A stretch of DNA of 64,000 nt, from assembly GCA_037953745.1 (NCBI GenBank), contig JBAKBP010007668.1, positions 33,656-97,655 of the forward strand. Direction: 5' to 3'. The position numbers and the translations under genes were made by a program. The DNA comes from Lithodes maja (Eukaryota > Arthropoda > Malacostraca > Decapoda > Lithodidae). The number at the start of each line of letters is the position of its first letter. Position 1 is the first letter of the stretch. Shown in pieces: positions 55,674-64,000 of this stretch. The notes below the pieces were generated by a model. That model was not told the DNA's origin and did no database searches. It worked only from the letters and a program-made list of their open reading frames with translations.

Positions 55674-57471
55674 TACAGTGGAGCCCCCATCTTCGCCACA
55701 TCAGTCTTCGTTGTTTCAATCTTCGTTGTAGACACCAAATATTCCCAATTTCCATGTTCGCTCAAAAAGCTTCCATCTTGGCACACAAATGTTCCAGTCA
55801 AAACCCGAAAAAAACAAAAATAATGAAAAAAATTAACATATAACTAGAATTTTTTTTACATATAACCAGAAAACAAACAAAAACAAGCAAAAGAAGTTAA
55901 CTGAACTAAAAGAATCTGCCACTGTCAAGGTGTTTGCCGCTTATAGACGAAATCCGAGAATGTGCAAAATGCCGCCATCTTTGTATGACGTCAACACTAG
56001 CTCAGTCCATTCGTTTCTATGTTGAAAAACCAGCTGTTTGCAGGTATTTTTGTGCCTGAACCTCGTATCTCTCGCGTTTATTATAATCTCTAGTACATCT
56101 GGTGATAGGGATGGTGGGCCTGGTGGTAGTAATGAAGGAAATTCATGCTCAAAACACAGAACAAAGGCCAGTCGGACGAAAGCGGTTAGAATAGCCTAGA
56201 CGATGGTAGGCTAGGCTAAATATGACAATGATTTAAAATAAAAGTCTGTGTGGTAAGTAATCTTCTCATATGTATTTATACATATTCTCCTCATATGTAT
56301 TTATTGGATATATTTGGGGCGAAATGGGTACTTGAGGGGTGACTGGATGAATTTAGAACCTAGGCTGTGTGGTACCGGTAAGTAATCTTCTCATAGTTGG
56401 AAGGAACATAATAATTGATATTGGTTCAGGAGTAATTTATCGAGAGGACTTCCCTAAGTGGTTAAGGCCCCATTAATTGCTCTTTCCATTCACATATGCA
56501 TAGCCTACGTGAGTTGCAGTTGGGATGTGTGTACATGCTTTGATTGATATGCAGGATTCGAAGTTGCATAATAAATCGTAGGCAGCGTCCACCAACCTTT
56601 AACTGTCTTCGTGGTGCGATGTATAAGGTGTTGATTTTCGGTGTGAGCATCCTGGGTTCGAGTCCACGGACTGCCACATGTGTTTGTAAATTTCATTAAT
56701 CGATTTTAGGAGTATGGTTGGTTGTTGGAATGAACATAATAATGATATTGGTTCAGGAGTAATTTATCGAGAGGACTTCCCTAAGTGGTTAAGGCCCCAT
56801 TAATTGCTCTTTCCATTCACATATGCATAGCCTACGTGAGTTGCAGTTGGGATGTGTGTACATGCTTAGATTGATATGCAGGATTCGAAGTTGCATAATA
56901 AATCGTAGGCAGTGTCCACCAACCTTTAACTGTCTTCGTGGTGCGATGTATAAGGTGTTGATTTTCGGTGTGAGCATCCTGGGTTCGAGTCCACGGACTG
57001 CCACATGTGTTTGTAAATTTCATTAATCGATTTTAGGAGTATGGTTGGTTGTTGGAAGGAACATAATAAATGTATTTATAAATATTCTCCTCATAAATAT
57101 TATTTATTGGATATATTTGGGGCGAAATGGGTACTCGAGGGGTGACTGGACGAATTTAGAACCTAGGGTAGGCCTACCATTTTTCCCTAAGAATAATGCC
57201 CTAATGTACAGTATTTATAATGCACCTAAGTTTTATGGTTAGGACTGTTATTTAGCCATGTCTACATTATTATTTACAATGCAGAAGATTTACTTTATTA
57301 AACAAAAAACATGTTTTCATAGGCTAAAACTGGGAAAAAGTGCAACTTTTAGAATGAGCACGGAACTGATTAGAATTTTCCCCATAAGAACAGTGCCCCG
57401 ATCTTGGCTGTTTCAATCTTAGCTAGATTTCTGCGAAACCCATTAGGAGCGAAGATGGGGGTTCCACTGTA
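55674..57471. mobile_element. Tigger/pogo-like element (1794 bp) with TA target site
   Basis: TA, then CAGTGGAGCCCCCATCTTCG from 55676; the right end reads GAAGATGGGGGTTCCACTG to 57469 and TA. Inverted ends differ by one base in the first 20. The paralogous LINE copy 1 has the empty site (23535-23550) with a single TA. The body holds two tandem 327-bp units and shares GGATATATTTGGGG with the element at 49550. No transposase seen. Confidence 0.88.
56410..57065 (+). repeat. Tandem pair of 327-bp units with tRNA-like motifs
   Basis: Two nearly identical units (about 56412-56738 and 56739-57065). Each has AAGTGGTTAAGGCCC near the start, resembling an A box of tRNA-Ser/Leu type, and TGGGTTCGAGTCCACGG about 195 bp later, a canonical B box. 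A second A-box-like TGGTGCGATGTATAAGG lies just upstream of the B box. It may be a SINE or a tRNA-related unit that was tandemly duplicated inside the Tigger-like element. Confidence 0.7.
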
Positions 57472-57512
57472 GTGTAAGGTAAAGTGATCAGCATAAGAGT
57501 GGAAAAGAATAG

Positions 57513-58061
57513 AGTTACAGTTGTTGTTGTTCCCCAGGCTGTCTGGCCGAACAGCCCCAAGGTCTCGAGCAAGGCCAAGGCCATAAACGAGCACCCCCAC
57601 AAAATCCTCCCTGCTTACCACTAACAAAGCCCGGGTGACCGAAGCCACTCCAAGGCAGGGAGCTGAGGAGGGTGCGGAAACGCCCGGGAAACCAAAGCCC
57701 CACCCAAGGCCCTGTGCCCCTCAGCAATTATGAAGGGAAAGTTGAGGGGTAAGGGAAAAATGTGACGCTTTGGCTCCCAATCTGCCAACTTCTAGGTTGG
57801 CAGTAGGGAGGTCAATCCACGGAAAAGACGCCGCCACTTGAGATCTAGAAGATATATAAGTAAAAGGAACAGTCAGAGTAAGCTATGGGTATGGCAGAGA
57901 TCGCTCAGTTCTCACTCGGATAGACCAGCCCATCACCACATGACTAGAACCCAATCCTCTCAGCATCAGCTAGGAAAGGCCCTAGAAAGCCGCCTTTGGC
58001 GGGGGGATAGCTGCCCTATTTCAACTCCTTTCGGGGTTGGGCACCCGCCACATAGTTACAG
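57513..58061 (-). mobile_element. SINE-like element with 2A-LINE tail, copy 3
   Basis: Body about 57521-58053, minus orientation, flanked by AGTTACAG (57513-57520 and 58054-58061; extends as AGTTACAGTTG). Same 5' hairpin region and same LINE-shared 3' end as the copies at 22205 and 51722. It interrupts LINE copy 2. Confidence 0.88.
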
Positions 58062-58073
58062 TTGAGAAGATCA

Positions 58074-58529
58074 TTAACCCGTGGAGCCCCGGCTAGTTTT
58101 GTAATGTTTGCGCACCAGAACCCGGCCGGTTTTCAAAAAATGGTTTTATTCCAGAAACAATAGCGAATGGGTTAGGAATGAAGGAAAAACCACGAAAAAC
58201 CGCTCAAAAAGCTTAAAAAATGGTCCTACAGAGCCCCCGAAAACGGATTTTATAAGAGTAAAAAATTGAAGGCAATTATCCCAAAAAACCAGGTTATTGC
58301 GCGCTCGCGCGCACGCACGTGGACTTTGAGAGTTTTCAACCATCGGCACGGTTGCGTGGGATACGTACACAGTTCCCATACAAATCTGAGCCCTCTTGCG
58401 TGGCTACACCTGAGGTTACGGTCGGCGCAATTAGGGGAAATTAGGGTGACGCGCCAGGCGCGTCTCTGGGGCTGTGCGTTACATACATCGCCGACGCGCC
58501 AGGCGCGTCGCTGGGGCTGTACGGGTTAA
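58074..58529. mobile_element. TTAA-flanked piggyBac-type MITE, family A, copy 2
   Basis: Body 58078-58525 between TTAA at 58074-58077 and 58526-58529. Nearly identical to 4355-4800, with the same ends (CCCGTGGAGCCCCGGC; reversed right end CCCGTACAGCCCCAGC). The main difference is an 8-10 bp insertion near 58434-58443. It sits in the RT region of LINE copy 2, right after a SINE-like insertion. Confidence 0.9.
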
Positions 58530-58702
58530 TGAATATTAAAAATAGAACTGGAGATAGGACAAAACCCTGAGGAACACCAGAGTTGATTGGTTGAGGAAGT
58601 GAGCGATGGCCGTCCACAACCGCAGCTGTAGAACGGCGAGTAACAAAAATTAGATATAAAGGCACAGATAGTGATAGAAGCCAAAGCAGAGTAGTTTGGA
58701 AG

Positions 58703-59562
58703 TGATTTTAAATTGTAAAACTTGCAAAATTAACAAACTAAAACTGGGACGACAAGATAAATGCAAAAGAACTAATAAAAATCGCTGTGGAAATAACCCT
58801 TACTAAAATATAATTTTGATATAAAAGAACACAATCCACCACATAGGGTGTACATCACTACATGAGCAAGTTAATCTGGTTCCCCAGCAAATTAATCGCA
58901 CATATAACAACGCACTATCAGGACATTCTGCTAAATTTGACTAAATTCTGTATGAATAAAGAAACTACATTTTATATCAAATATTTTTGCAATTTGACAA
59001 GATATAAACAATAGTACAAAAAACAAAGCACTCGCCAACGAAAGTGCTATCGGGTAGGTACCAGTAAGTATAGCATGCCTCAAGTGACCCCTACCAATTA
59101 CTACCCTACAAATAACCTAAATTTATCGTACAAATAAACTAAGGAAATCGCAAAAGCAAGCAATGGATACTATAGACATTGAATATACAATATAATAAAG
59201 AAAAAATAATAAAATAATTTTAATATATGAAGGAGCAACAACAGATTTAAACAAAGAGTACTCTTTTAACAAGAACAAATAATTTTAAAAATCAATTATA
59301 ATAGAAAAAGATAAACATATGATACATAGACAAAAAGTAAGCAGAGGTTATACAAGAAACCTAGTTAAAAATGCTTGATTAAAATGATTGATGTCAAATT
59401 TTTAGAATACTCACAATAATTGACCTTAAAAAGATTAACTTTATGTAACACTTTACTTGCCTCAAAACCTCTGTCTGCTAAGAGTCTGTATAGTAACCTA
59501 GCTCTAGCCGAAAAGTCATCTACTGTACTTTAGTGCAAATTTTACAAAATCTTATCAGCTGG
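58703..59562. repeat. Unclassified repeat R, copy 2
   Basis: Homologous over its length to 17862-18842 and shares both ends. It is shorter by internal deletions. Shorter traces of the left end occur at 63027-63104 and, inverted, at 49412-49441. Confidence 0.75.
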
Positions 59563-60117
59563 TTGTCAGACTATCGAAAGCTTTCAATATGTCTAGTTAA
59601 ATAGAAAAGGTCTCGCCGAAATCCCGAAAGGAGGATTTAGTAAGACAAGAAAGGAGATCACCAGGTAGACCGTCCTTTAACCCGGCAAGCTCTATAGGCC
59701 TCACGGAAGGCTTCCTATAGGGAACGCGATAGGCCTCACGGAAGCAAGACCATAAAAAAAGCCTTCCAAAACAAAGGAATTTGTCTCTAGGCGAGATAAT
59801 TCCCCTCTAGTACTCATCCATGTGTTTCTCACCCCCCCCCCCCCCCATTATCACCTATTTTACCTCTTATTTTCATCATTTATCGGTTATTTTTCTCTCC
59901 CGCAATAATGTAGCACAAGTGGGTTGCATAAAAGATCGTTATATAACACCCAGACACCCGGCACACACCGCCCGCTCGCCTCAGTTGACTCACAGGCAGG
60001 GAGAGGGGAGGGTTGCCTGTGGCTCTCTCTCGCCTGAGATTATGACCGGGTGGCCAATATCTTTGTTTTTCACCACCCAAATGCTTTTCCAACTTATTTT
60101 AGCACTCTTGAAGGTTC

Positions 60118-62791
60118 ATATATACATCTATCTATCTATCTATTGCCCGACGCCGTGATCCCCGAAGGGGTGGCCACGAACGAACCGCCCCCATGCACCT
60201 CTGTCCCCAGTCAGTCGACGCCCCTCCTCCCAACCAGCACCGCCTTCGTTCATGTAGTTCCTCACTCCATCCTTCCACCTCATATTCGGTCTACCTCTCC
60301 CCCTCTGTCCCTCCACCTCGCTCTCGTACACCCTCTTAGTCATTCTCTCGCTTTCCATACGTTCCATATGGCCGAACCATCTCAAGTTGTTCCTTTTCAC
60401 ACTTTCCAGCACATCTACCTCCACACCACACCTCCTTCTTACTTCCTCATTAGTCTGTCTATCCCTCCATGTAACTCCGCACGCACTCCTTAAGTAATTC
60501 ATTTCCACTGCTCTCACTCTTGGTCTGAGTCTCTCAACCAACGTCCATGCTTCGCTTCCGTAAGTCAGTGTCGGGATTACCACACTGTCATGCAAGGACT
60601 TCTTCACTTCCATACTGACCACCCTATTTCTTGTTACTGCTTTTAGCGTTCCTACAACCCTCTTCCCCTGTTGTACCCTCTCCCGCACCTCTTCATCCAT
60701 AGTCCCATCTTTACTCAACACACTGCCCAGATACTTAAAAGAGTTGACGATCTCCATAGCCTGACCGTTCAGCTTCACCTCACACTCTGTGACTTCACCC
60801 CTTTCGAAGACCATAACCTTGCTCTTCCCCGTATTTACCTTCAAATTCCGTTTTTCGCACACTGTTCCAAACTCATTTACCAGACCCTGCAACTCCCATT
60901 CATTATCACTCATCAGAACTGTATCATCCGCAAACAGCAGTATAGGTAGCTTCCACTCAATTCCCTCCCTTTTCAGCGATACACCAACATCCACTGCTCT
61001 TGATAGTATTTCTTTCATGACTCCATCCATATATACAGTAAACAACCACGGGGACATCACACACCCCTGTTTCAAACCAACATTCAGGTCAAAGAACTCG
61101 CTCTGCTCACTCTCCACACGTACTGCCGCCTTTGCACCCTCATACATGCTCTTCACTGCTTTCAGCAACTTGCCCTCTACTCCGTATATTCTAAGTACTT
61201 TCCACAAACCTTCTCTATCCACTCTGTCATAGGCCTTCTCCAAGTCCATAAAGGCAACATACACCTTTTGTTTCTTCTCCACAACACAATTCAGGGTAAA
61301 AATCTGATCTACACATCCTCTTCCCTTCCTAAAACCTCCCTGCTCGTCGCCTATCCATTTCTCCGTTCTCACTCTCACTCTCTCAATCACTACCCTACTG
61401 TATACCTTCCCTACTACGCTTAGAAGACATATTCCTCGGTGGTTACCACACACTCCTCTTTCCCCTTTGCCCTTATATAGGGGGACTATTATGCCAGTCT
61501 TCCAGTCATCGGGTGCACTCCCCTTCTCCCATGCTAGTTTGCACATTTTCCATACCCATTCTATCACTATCTCACCACCATACCTCAACATTTCCCCACA
61601 CACTCCATCTGTTCCTGGTGCTTTCCCCAACTTCACTCTTTTCATGGCTTCCCACACTTCTGACCTCCTGATCCCCACCTCCTCCTCCACTACTTCTCTT
61701 TTTCTCCCTCCCATACCATATCCAGCTATGTTTGCTGGCTCTTCATTCCTTTCATTTAGCAACTCACTGAAGTACTCCCTCCATCTTTCAACTCTCTCTT
61801 GCTTCTCGGCTAGCATTCTCCCATTCTTATCTTTCACACCCTTACTGTTTCCCTTGCTACCTTCCCTAACTTTCTTGACTTCTTTCCAGAACAGTTTCTT
61901 ACTCTCCCTCCATTTTACACTCAGATTCCTTCCAAATTCCTCATCTACTCTTCTCTTACTTTCCTTCACTACTCTCTTCACCACCCTCTTACTCGCCACG
62001 TACCTCGCTCGTTTCTGTCTCTCGGAATCTTCATTCCCTCTACTACCCAACCACTCTCTATATGCTTTCTTCTTTTCTTCCACAGCTATTCTTACCTCTT
62101 CTGTCCACCATGCTGTACCTTTCACTCCCCTCCCTCTTCTCCTCACTCCACACACCTCCTCACATGCTGCACAGATCTCATCCTTAAACACCTTGCTCAT
62201 CTCCTCCACTTCCTCCATAACTTCCAGGTCGAACCCACCTAGTCGTCTTTCCACTGCTCTCCTGTACTCCTCCCTGACTTCCTCCTCCTGCAACCTCTCC
62301 ACCCTCCTCACCATTCCACCTTCCTCTCGCCTCCCTCCCGCTCTCCTCACCCACTTCTTTTGTATCCTAACCTTAGCTACCACTACATAATTATCAGACA
62401 GACCCCCTCCAATACCCCTATACACCCTAGCATCCATCACAGATTTCTTCATTCGTTCATCCACACATACATAATCAATCAATGACTTTCGTTCCACCAC
62501 TGTCTTATCCTTCATCGTCAACATCCGTTTCCACGTGTACCTGTGGATCATTCTGTGTCGGAAGAAGGTGTTGGCTATCCACAGCCTCCTCCCCACACAT
62601 ACGTCCACAAGTGCACTACCATTCCCATTCACCTCTGATGGTACCCCCCACCCTCCCACCACTCCCTCAACTTTCCTATCACCCACCTTACCATTCATAT
62701 CCCCAATCAGAAATATTCTTTCGTTCTTGTCAAACTTCTCCAGGCACGCCTCCACATTCATCCAGAACTCCTCTTTCTTTATATATACATC
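60118..62791 (-). mobile_element. 5'-truncated RTE-like LINE, 11-bp target duplication
   Basis: ATATATACATC at 60118-60128 and 62781-62791 flanks the body 60129-62780. The 3' end (left) has a TAGA-type repeat tail (about 60129-60143). It is truncated within the endonuclease. It is the youngest-looking LINE here, since its coding frame is entirely open. Confidence 0.9.
60140..62780 (-). CDS. RTE-like endonuclease-reverse transcriptase, 5'-truncated, open frame
   Basis: About 880 codons without a stop; the first ten codons of the longer open frame are flanking DNA, so the native start is lost. Order: endonuclease C-terminal part with FLIGDMNGKVGDRKV, SLIDYVCVDERM and LSDNYVVVAKV; linker; RT with KLGKAPGTDGVCGEML, NHRGICLLSVVGKVYSRV, GGFRKGRGCVDQIF, FMDLEKAYDRVDR, GLKQGCVMSPWLFTVYMD and the catalytic LLFADDTVLMSD; then NSFKYLGSVLS and LTYGSEAWTL; and a C-terminal block with LRWFGHMERMESERM and GRGRPNMRWKDG. 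Motif style fits RTE-clade LINEs. Related fragments occur at 25264 and 43478-48410. It would not be translated from its own start. Confidence 0.85.
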
Positions 62792-63026
62792 ATATATGTA
62801 AAATAATAGCAAACCAAAAACAAATAATGCTCTATATTGTAAATATAACTAATTCTGTCAGAATCCAAGGCTAGAAATGCACAAATAACTACCCTAGCCC
62901 CTAGGTCTATTTCGCGCTTGTCAGGTTAAGGAAATCATACTGGCGATATGAAAGAAGAGTATGGGAAGACAAATCTTTAAAGAATTTTTAGCTGAGAGCA
63001 GATTAAAAATCTTAGAGATGCAAGAA

Positions 63027-63104
63027 ATTATAATGTAAAACTTGCAAAATAAACAAACCAAAACGTATACGAACACAGTAAAAATACACAATAACTAATC
63101 AAAA
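63027..63104. repeat. Short fragment of repeat R
   Basis: About 75 bp beginning ATGTAAAACTTGCAAA, inserted where copy 1 of the Jockey-like LINE reads GCAAGAAATGAGAGC (about 23993) without interruption. AAAT may be duplicated at its edges. Confidence 0.6.
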
Positions 63105-63295
63105 TCAAAATGAGAGCAATTGGACGATAGATGGAGGTATGAGACCGGGCACCCTTCTTTCGGACAGGTTAAATGAGGCAACCTTCTTTTGGACAGGTTG
63201 AATGAGGGCAAACTTCCAGCAAGAAGTGAAGAGGTTAGAGAAAAGGCAGAGACGATATAGTTTGCCTAGGCAGGGAGTCGGCATGGAAGCATATT

Positions 63296-63730
63296 ATATT
63301 ATTAGAATAAGACTTAACACCATAAGGTCCGTACTCTCAAAAATATTAGATATATATACAAGTGTAACAGTACTAACATGTAAGGTAATTATTGAACAAA
63401 GTTGAGTAAGTAATCTAACTCCCCAAGTAAGGATTTAGTCCTGCAAAATTGCAAACTGAATACAGGATGTTCACTTCAGGTCCAATAAAGGAAACTGTAC
63501 CACTTTGGCTGTTGTATCATCTGTCAGTTGAGTTATAACAGTAGTCAGTGCAGTAATGATCACTGGTCAAACATTCAAGGTTTTGTCTGCTAAATCAAGA
63601 CTTAATTACTCAGATATATATACGTAGCACAAGTTTCACTGACGTGATTTATTTATTTTGCTATTATCTAGCCGTTTAAGATAAATATCAAGCCGGGTAC
63701 CGGATAATTGCAATATCCGGCCGGATACGT
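63296..63730. other. Unassigned right part of the hAT-like insertion
   Basis: AT-rich with no coding content. The last 80 bp carry CCGG/GGATA motifs mirrored at the left end of the hAT-like element. Confidence 0.4.
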
Positions 63731-63892
63731 TATCCGGTGCACCCCTACCCAAAACCTATATTGCTTTATAATTGGGAAGATCAAGCTAATAGTATATATC
63801 CCCAGGCACAACCACCGAAGATGGAAAGATCAAGCTCAACCCTCACTTTTGATAAATCCAGCCTACACCCACAAAAAGTATCTTTAGTGTAG

Positions 63893-63965
63893 TAGTAGTC
63901 ATTCCCTAGGCTGCCTGGCTGAAAAGCCCCAAGCTCCTAAGGAAGGCCACGGCCAAGACCGCGTT
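63893..63965 (-). repeat. 3' tail fragment of the 2A LINE or its SINE
   Basis: The reverse complement reads GGCCGTGGCCTTCCTTAGGAG, then GGGGCTTTTCAGCCAGGCAG and CCTAGGGAATGAC, matching the terminal 65 bp of the LINE at 44084-47865 (GGCCATGGCCTTCCTCAGG...). Only the tail is present. Confidence 0.7.
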
Positions 63966-63979
63966 TTCTCACAAAGTTC

Positions 63980-64000
63980 TTAACCCTCGGAATCCGGGAG
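63980..64000. mobile_element. Possible start of another TTAA element at the window edge
   Basis: TTAA followed by CCCTCGGAATCCGGGAG resembles the CCCTCCAGCCCCGG termini of the piggyBac elements in this window. The rest lies outside. Confidence 0.4.

Larger units (their letters stand above)
59677..62929. mobile_element. TTAA element (582 bp without its nested LINE)
   Basis: TTAA at 59677-59680 and 62926-62929. The left end CCCGGCAAGCTC and the reversed right end CCTGACAAGCGC form an imperfect inverted repeat. It contains ATTATCACCTATTTTAC, the inverse of a block in family C. Inside lies the RTE-like LINE with its 11-bp duplication. A poly-C (59830-59847) is present. Confidence 0.78.
50750..63295 (-). 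pseudogene. Jockey-like LINE, copy 2, broken by many nested insertions
   Basis: Pieces collinear with copy 1 (22022-25263): 50750-51255, about 55500-55675, 57470-57520, 58054-58077, 58530-58705, 59562-59680 and 62926-63295. Visible coding on minus includes HSYADHFTLHYS (57470-57510), VDGHRSLPQPINSGVPQG (about 58590), and LLSCLTKSSFRDFGETFSI (about 59620). In order from the left, the inserts are a LINE of uncertain clade, a Tigger-like element, a SINE-like element, a TTAA MITE, repeat R, a TTAA element holding an RTE-like LINE, and a short piece of repeat R. Confidence 0.75.
49461..63755. mobile_element. hAT-like element (14.3 kb with nested insertions), 8-bp target duplication
   Basis: CCCAAAAC lies at 49461-49468 and again at 63748-63755. 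Inside them are perfect 17-bp inverted ends TAGGGGTGCACCGGATA (49469-49485 and 63731-63747). An 8-bp target duplication is the hAT hallmark. Both subterminal regions repeat CCGGATA/TATCCGG motifs. No hAT transposase motif was recognised inside, so the original element was probably non-autonomous and much shorter; nearly all the present length is nested LINE, SINE, MITE and Tigger-like sequence. It sits in an upstream intron of eL6 on present evidence. Confidence 0.85.

Noticed and set aside
56462..57020. Two genuine tRNA genes
   Set aside because: The A and B box distance and missing acceptor pairing do not give a normal tRNA; reported as a tRNA-like repeat.

Overview
This is a nuclear genomic window from an animal, almost certainly an arthropod and most likely a decapod crustacean. 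The evidence is a split host gene with GT-AG introns for a cytosolic ribosomal protein, a DIRS-type retrotransposon, a Jockey-like LINE with the sequence style common in shrimp, crab and crayfish genomes, and a dense mixture of LINEs, SINEs, piggyBac, hAT and Tigger-like DNA elements. The lineage call is an inference from element types. Nothing prokaryotic is present.

Only one conventional host gene is recognised: the last two coding exons of ribosomal protein eL6 (RpL6), minus strand, at 49017-49201 and 42320-42481. The 6.5-kb intron between them holds a TTAA element and an RTE-like LINE fragment that is itself split by a LINE carrying a 2A-like motif. The earlier exons were not found and probably lie beyond base 64000.

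Layout. 1-2.1 kb: nothing recognised. 2.1-3.5 kb: decayed CR1-like LINE. 4.1-15.8 kb: broken DIRS-like element carrying a 438-bp TTAA MITE, a 7.8-kb Ty3/Gypsy element (minus strand, 1.79-kb LTRs, 4-bp target duplication) and a 308-bp TTAA MITE that interrupts the RT reading frame. 16.5-20.5 kb: LINE on minus, split by an unclassified repeat. 21.2-21.5 kb: tRNA-derived SINE. 22.0-25.2 kb: Jockey-like LINE on minus. 26.9-31.2 kb: full-length piggyBac element with two frameshifts. 31.6-39.0 kb: TTAA element split by a 6.8-kb I-like LINE with a 15-bp target duplication. 39.0-41.5 kb: a piggyBac MITE and an internally deleted piggyBac copy whose shortened ORF is open. 41.5-42.2 kb: another TTAA element. 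42.3-49.2 kb: eL6. 49.46-63.75 kb: one hAT-like insertion with a perfect 8-bp target duplication, swollen by repeated nested insertions.

The window works as a stack of transposons in and around a ribosomal protein gene. Insertions can be ordered from target duplications and from paralogous empty sites inside the window. The items most worth follow-up are the piggyBac copy that keeps its N-terminal and Cys-rich regions but has lost the catalytic core (a possible KP-like repressor), the recently inserted Gypsy element with one open 1176-codon gag-protease frame and no reverse transcriptase core, and the TTAA MITE built around three 24-bp palindromes.
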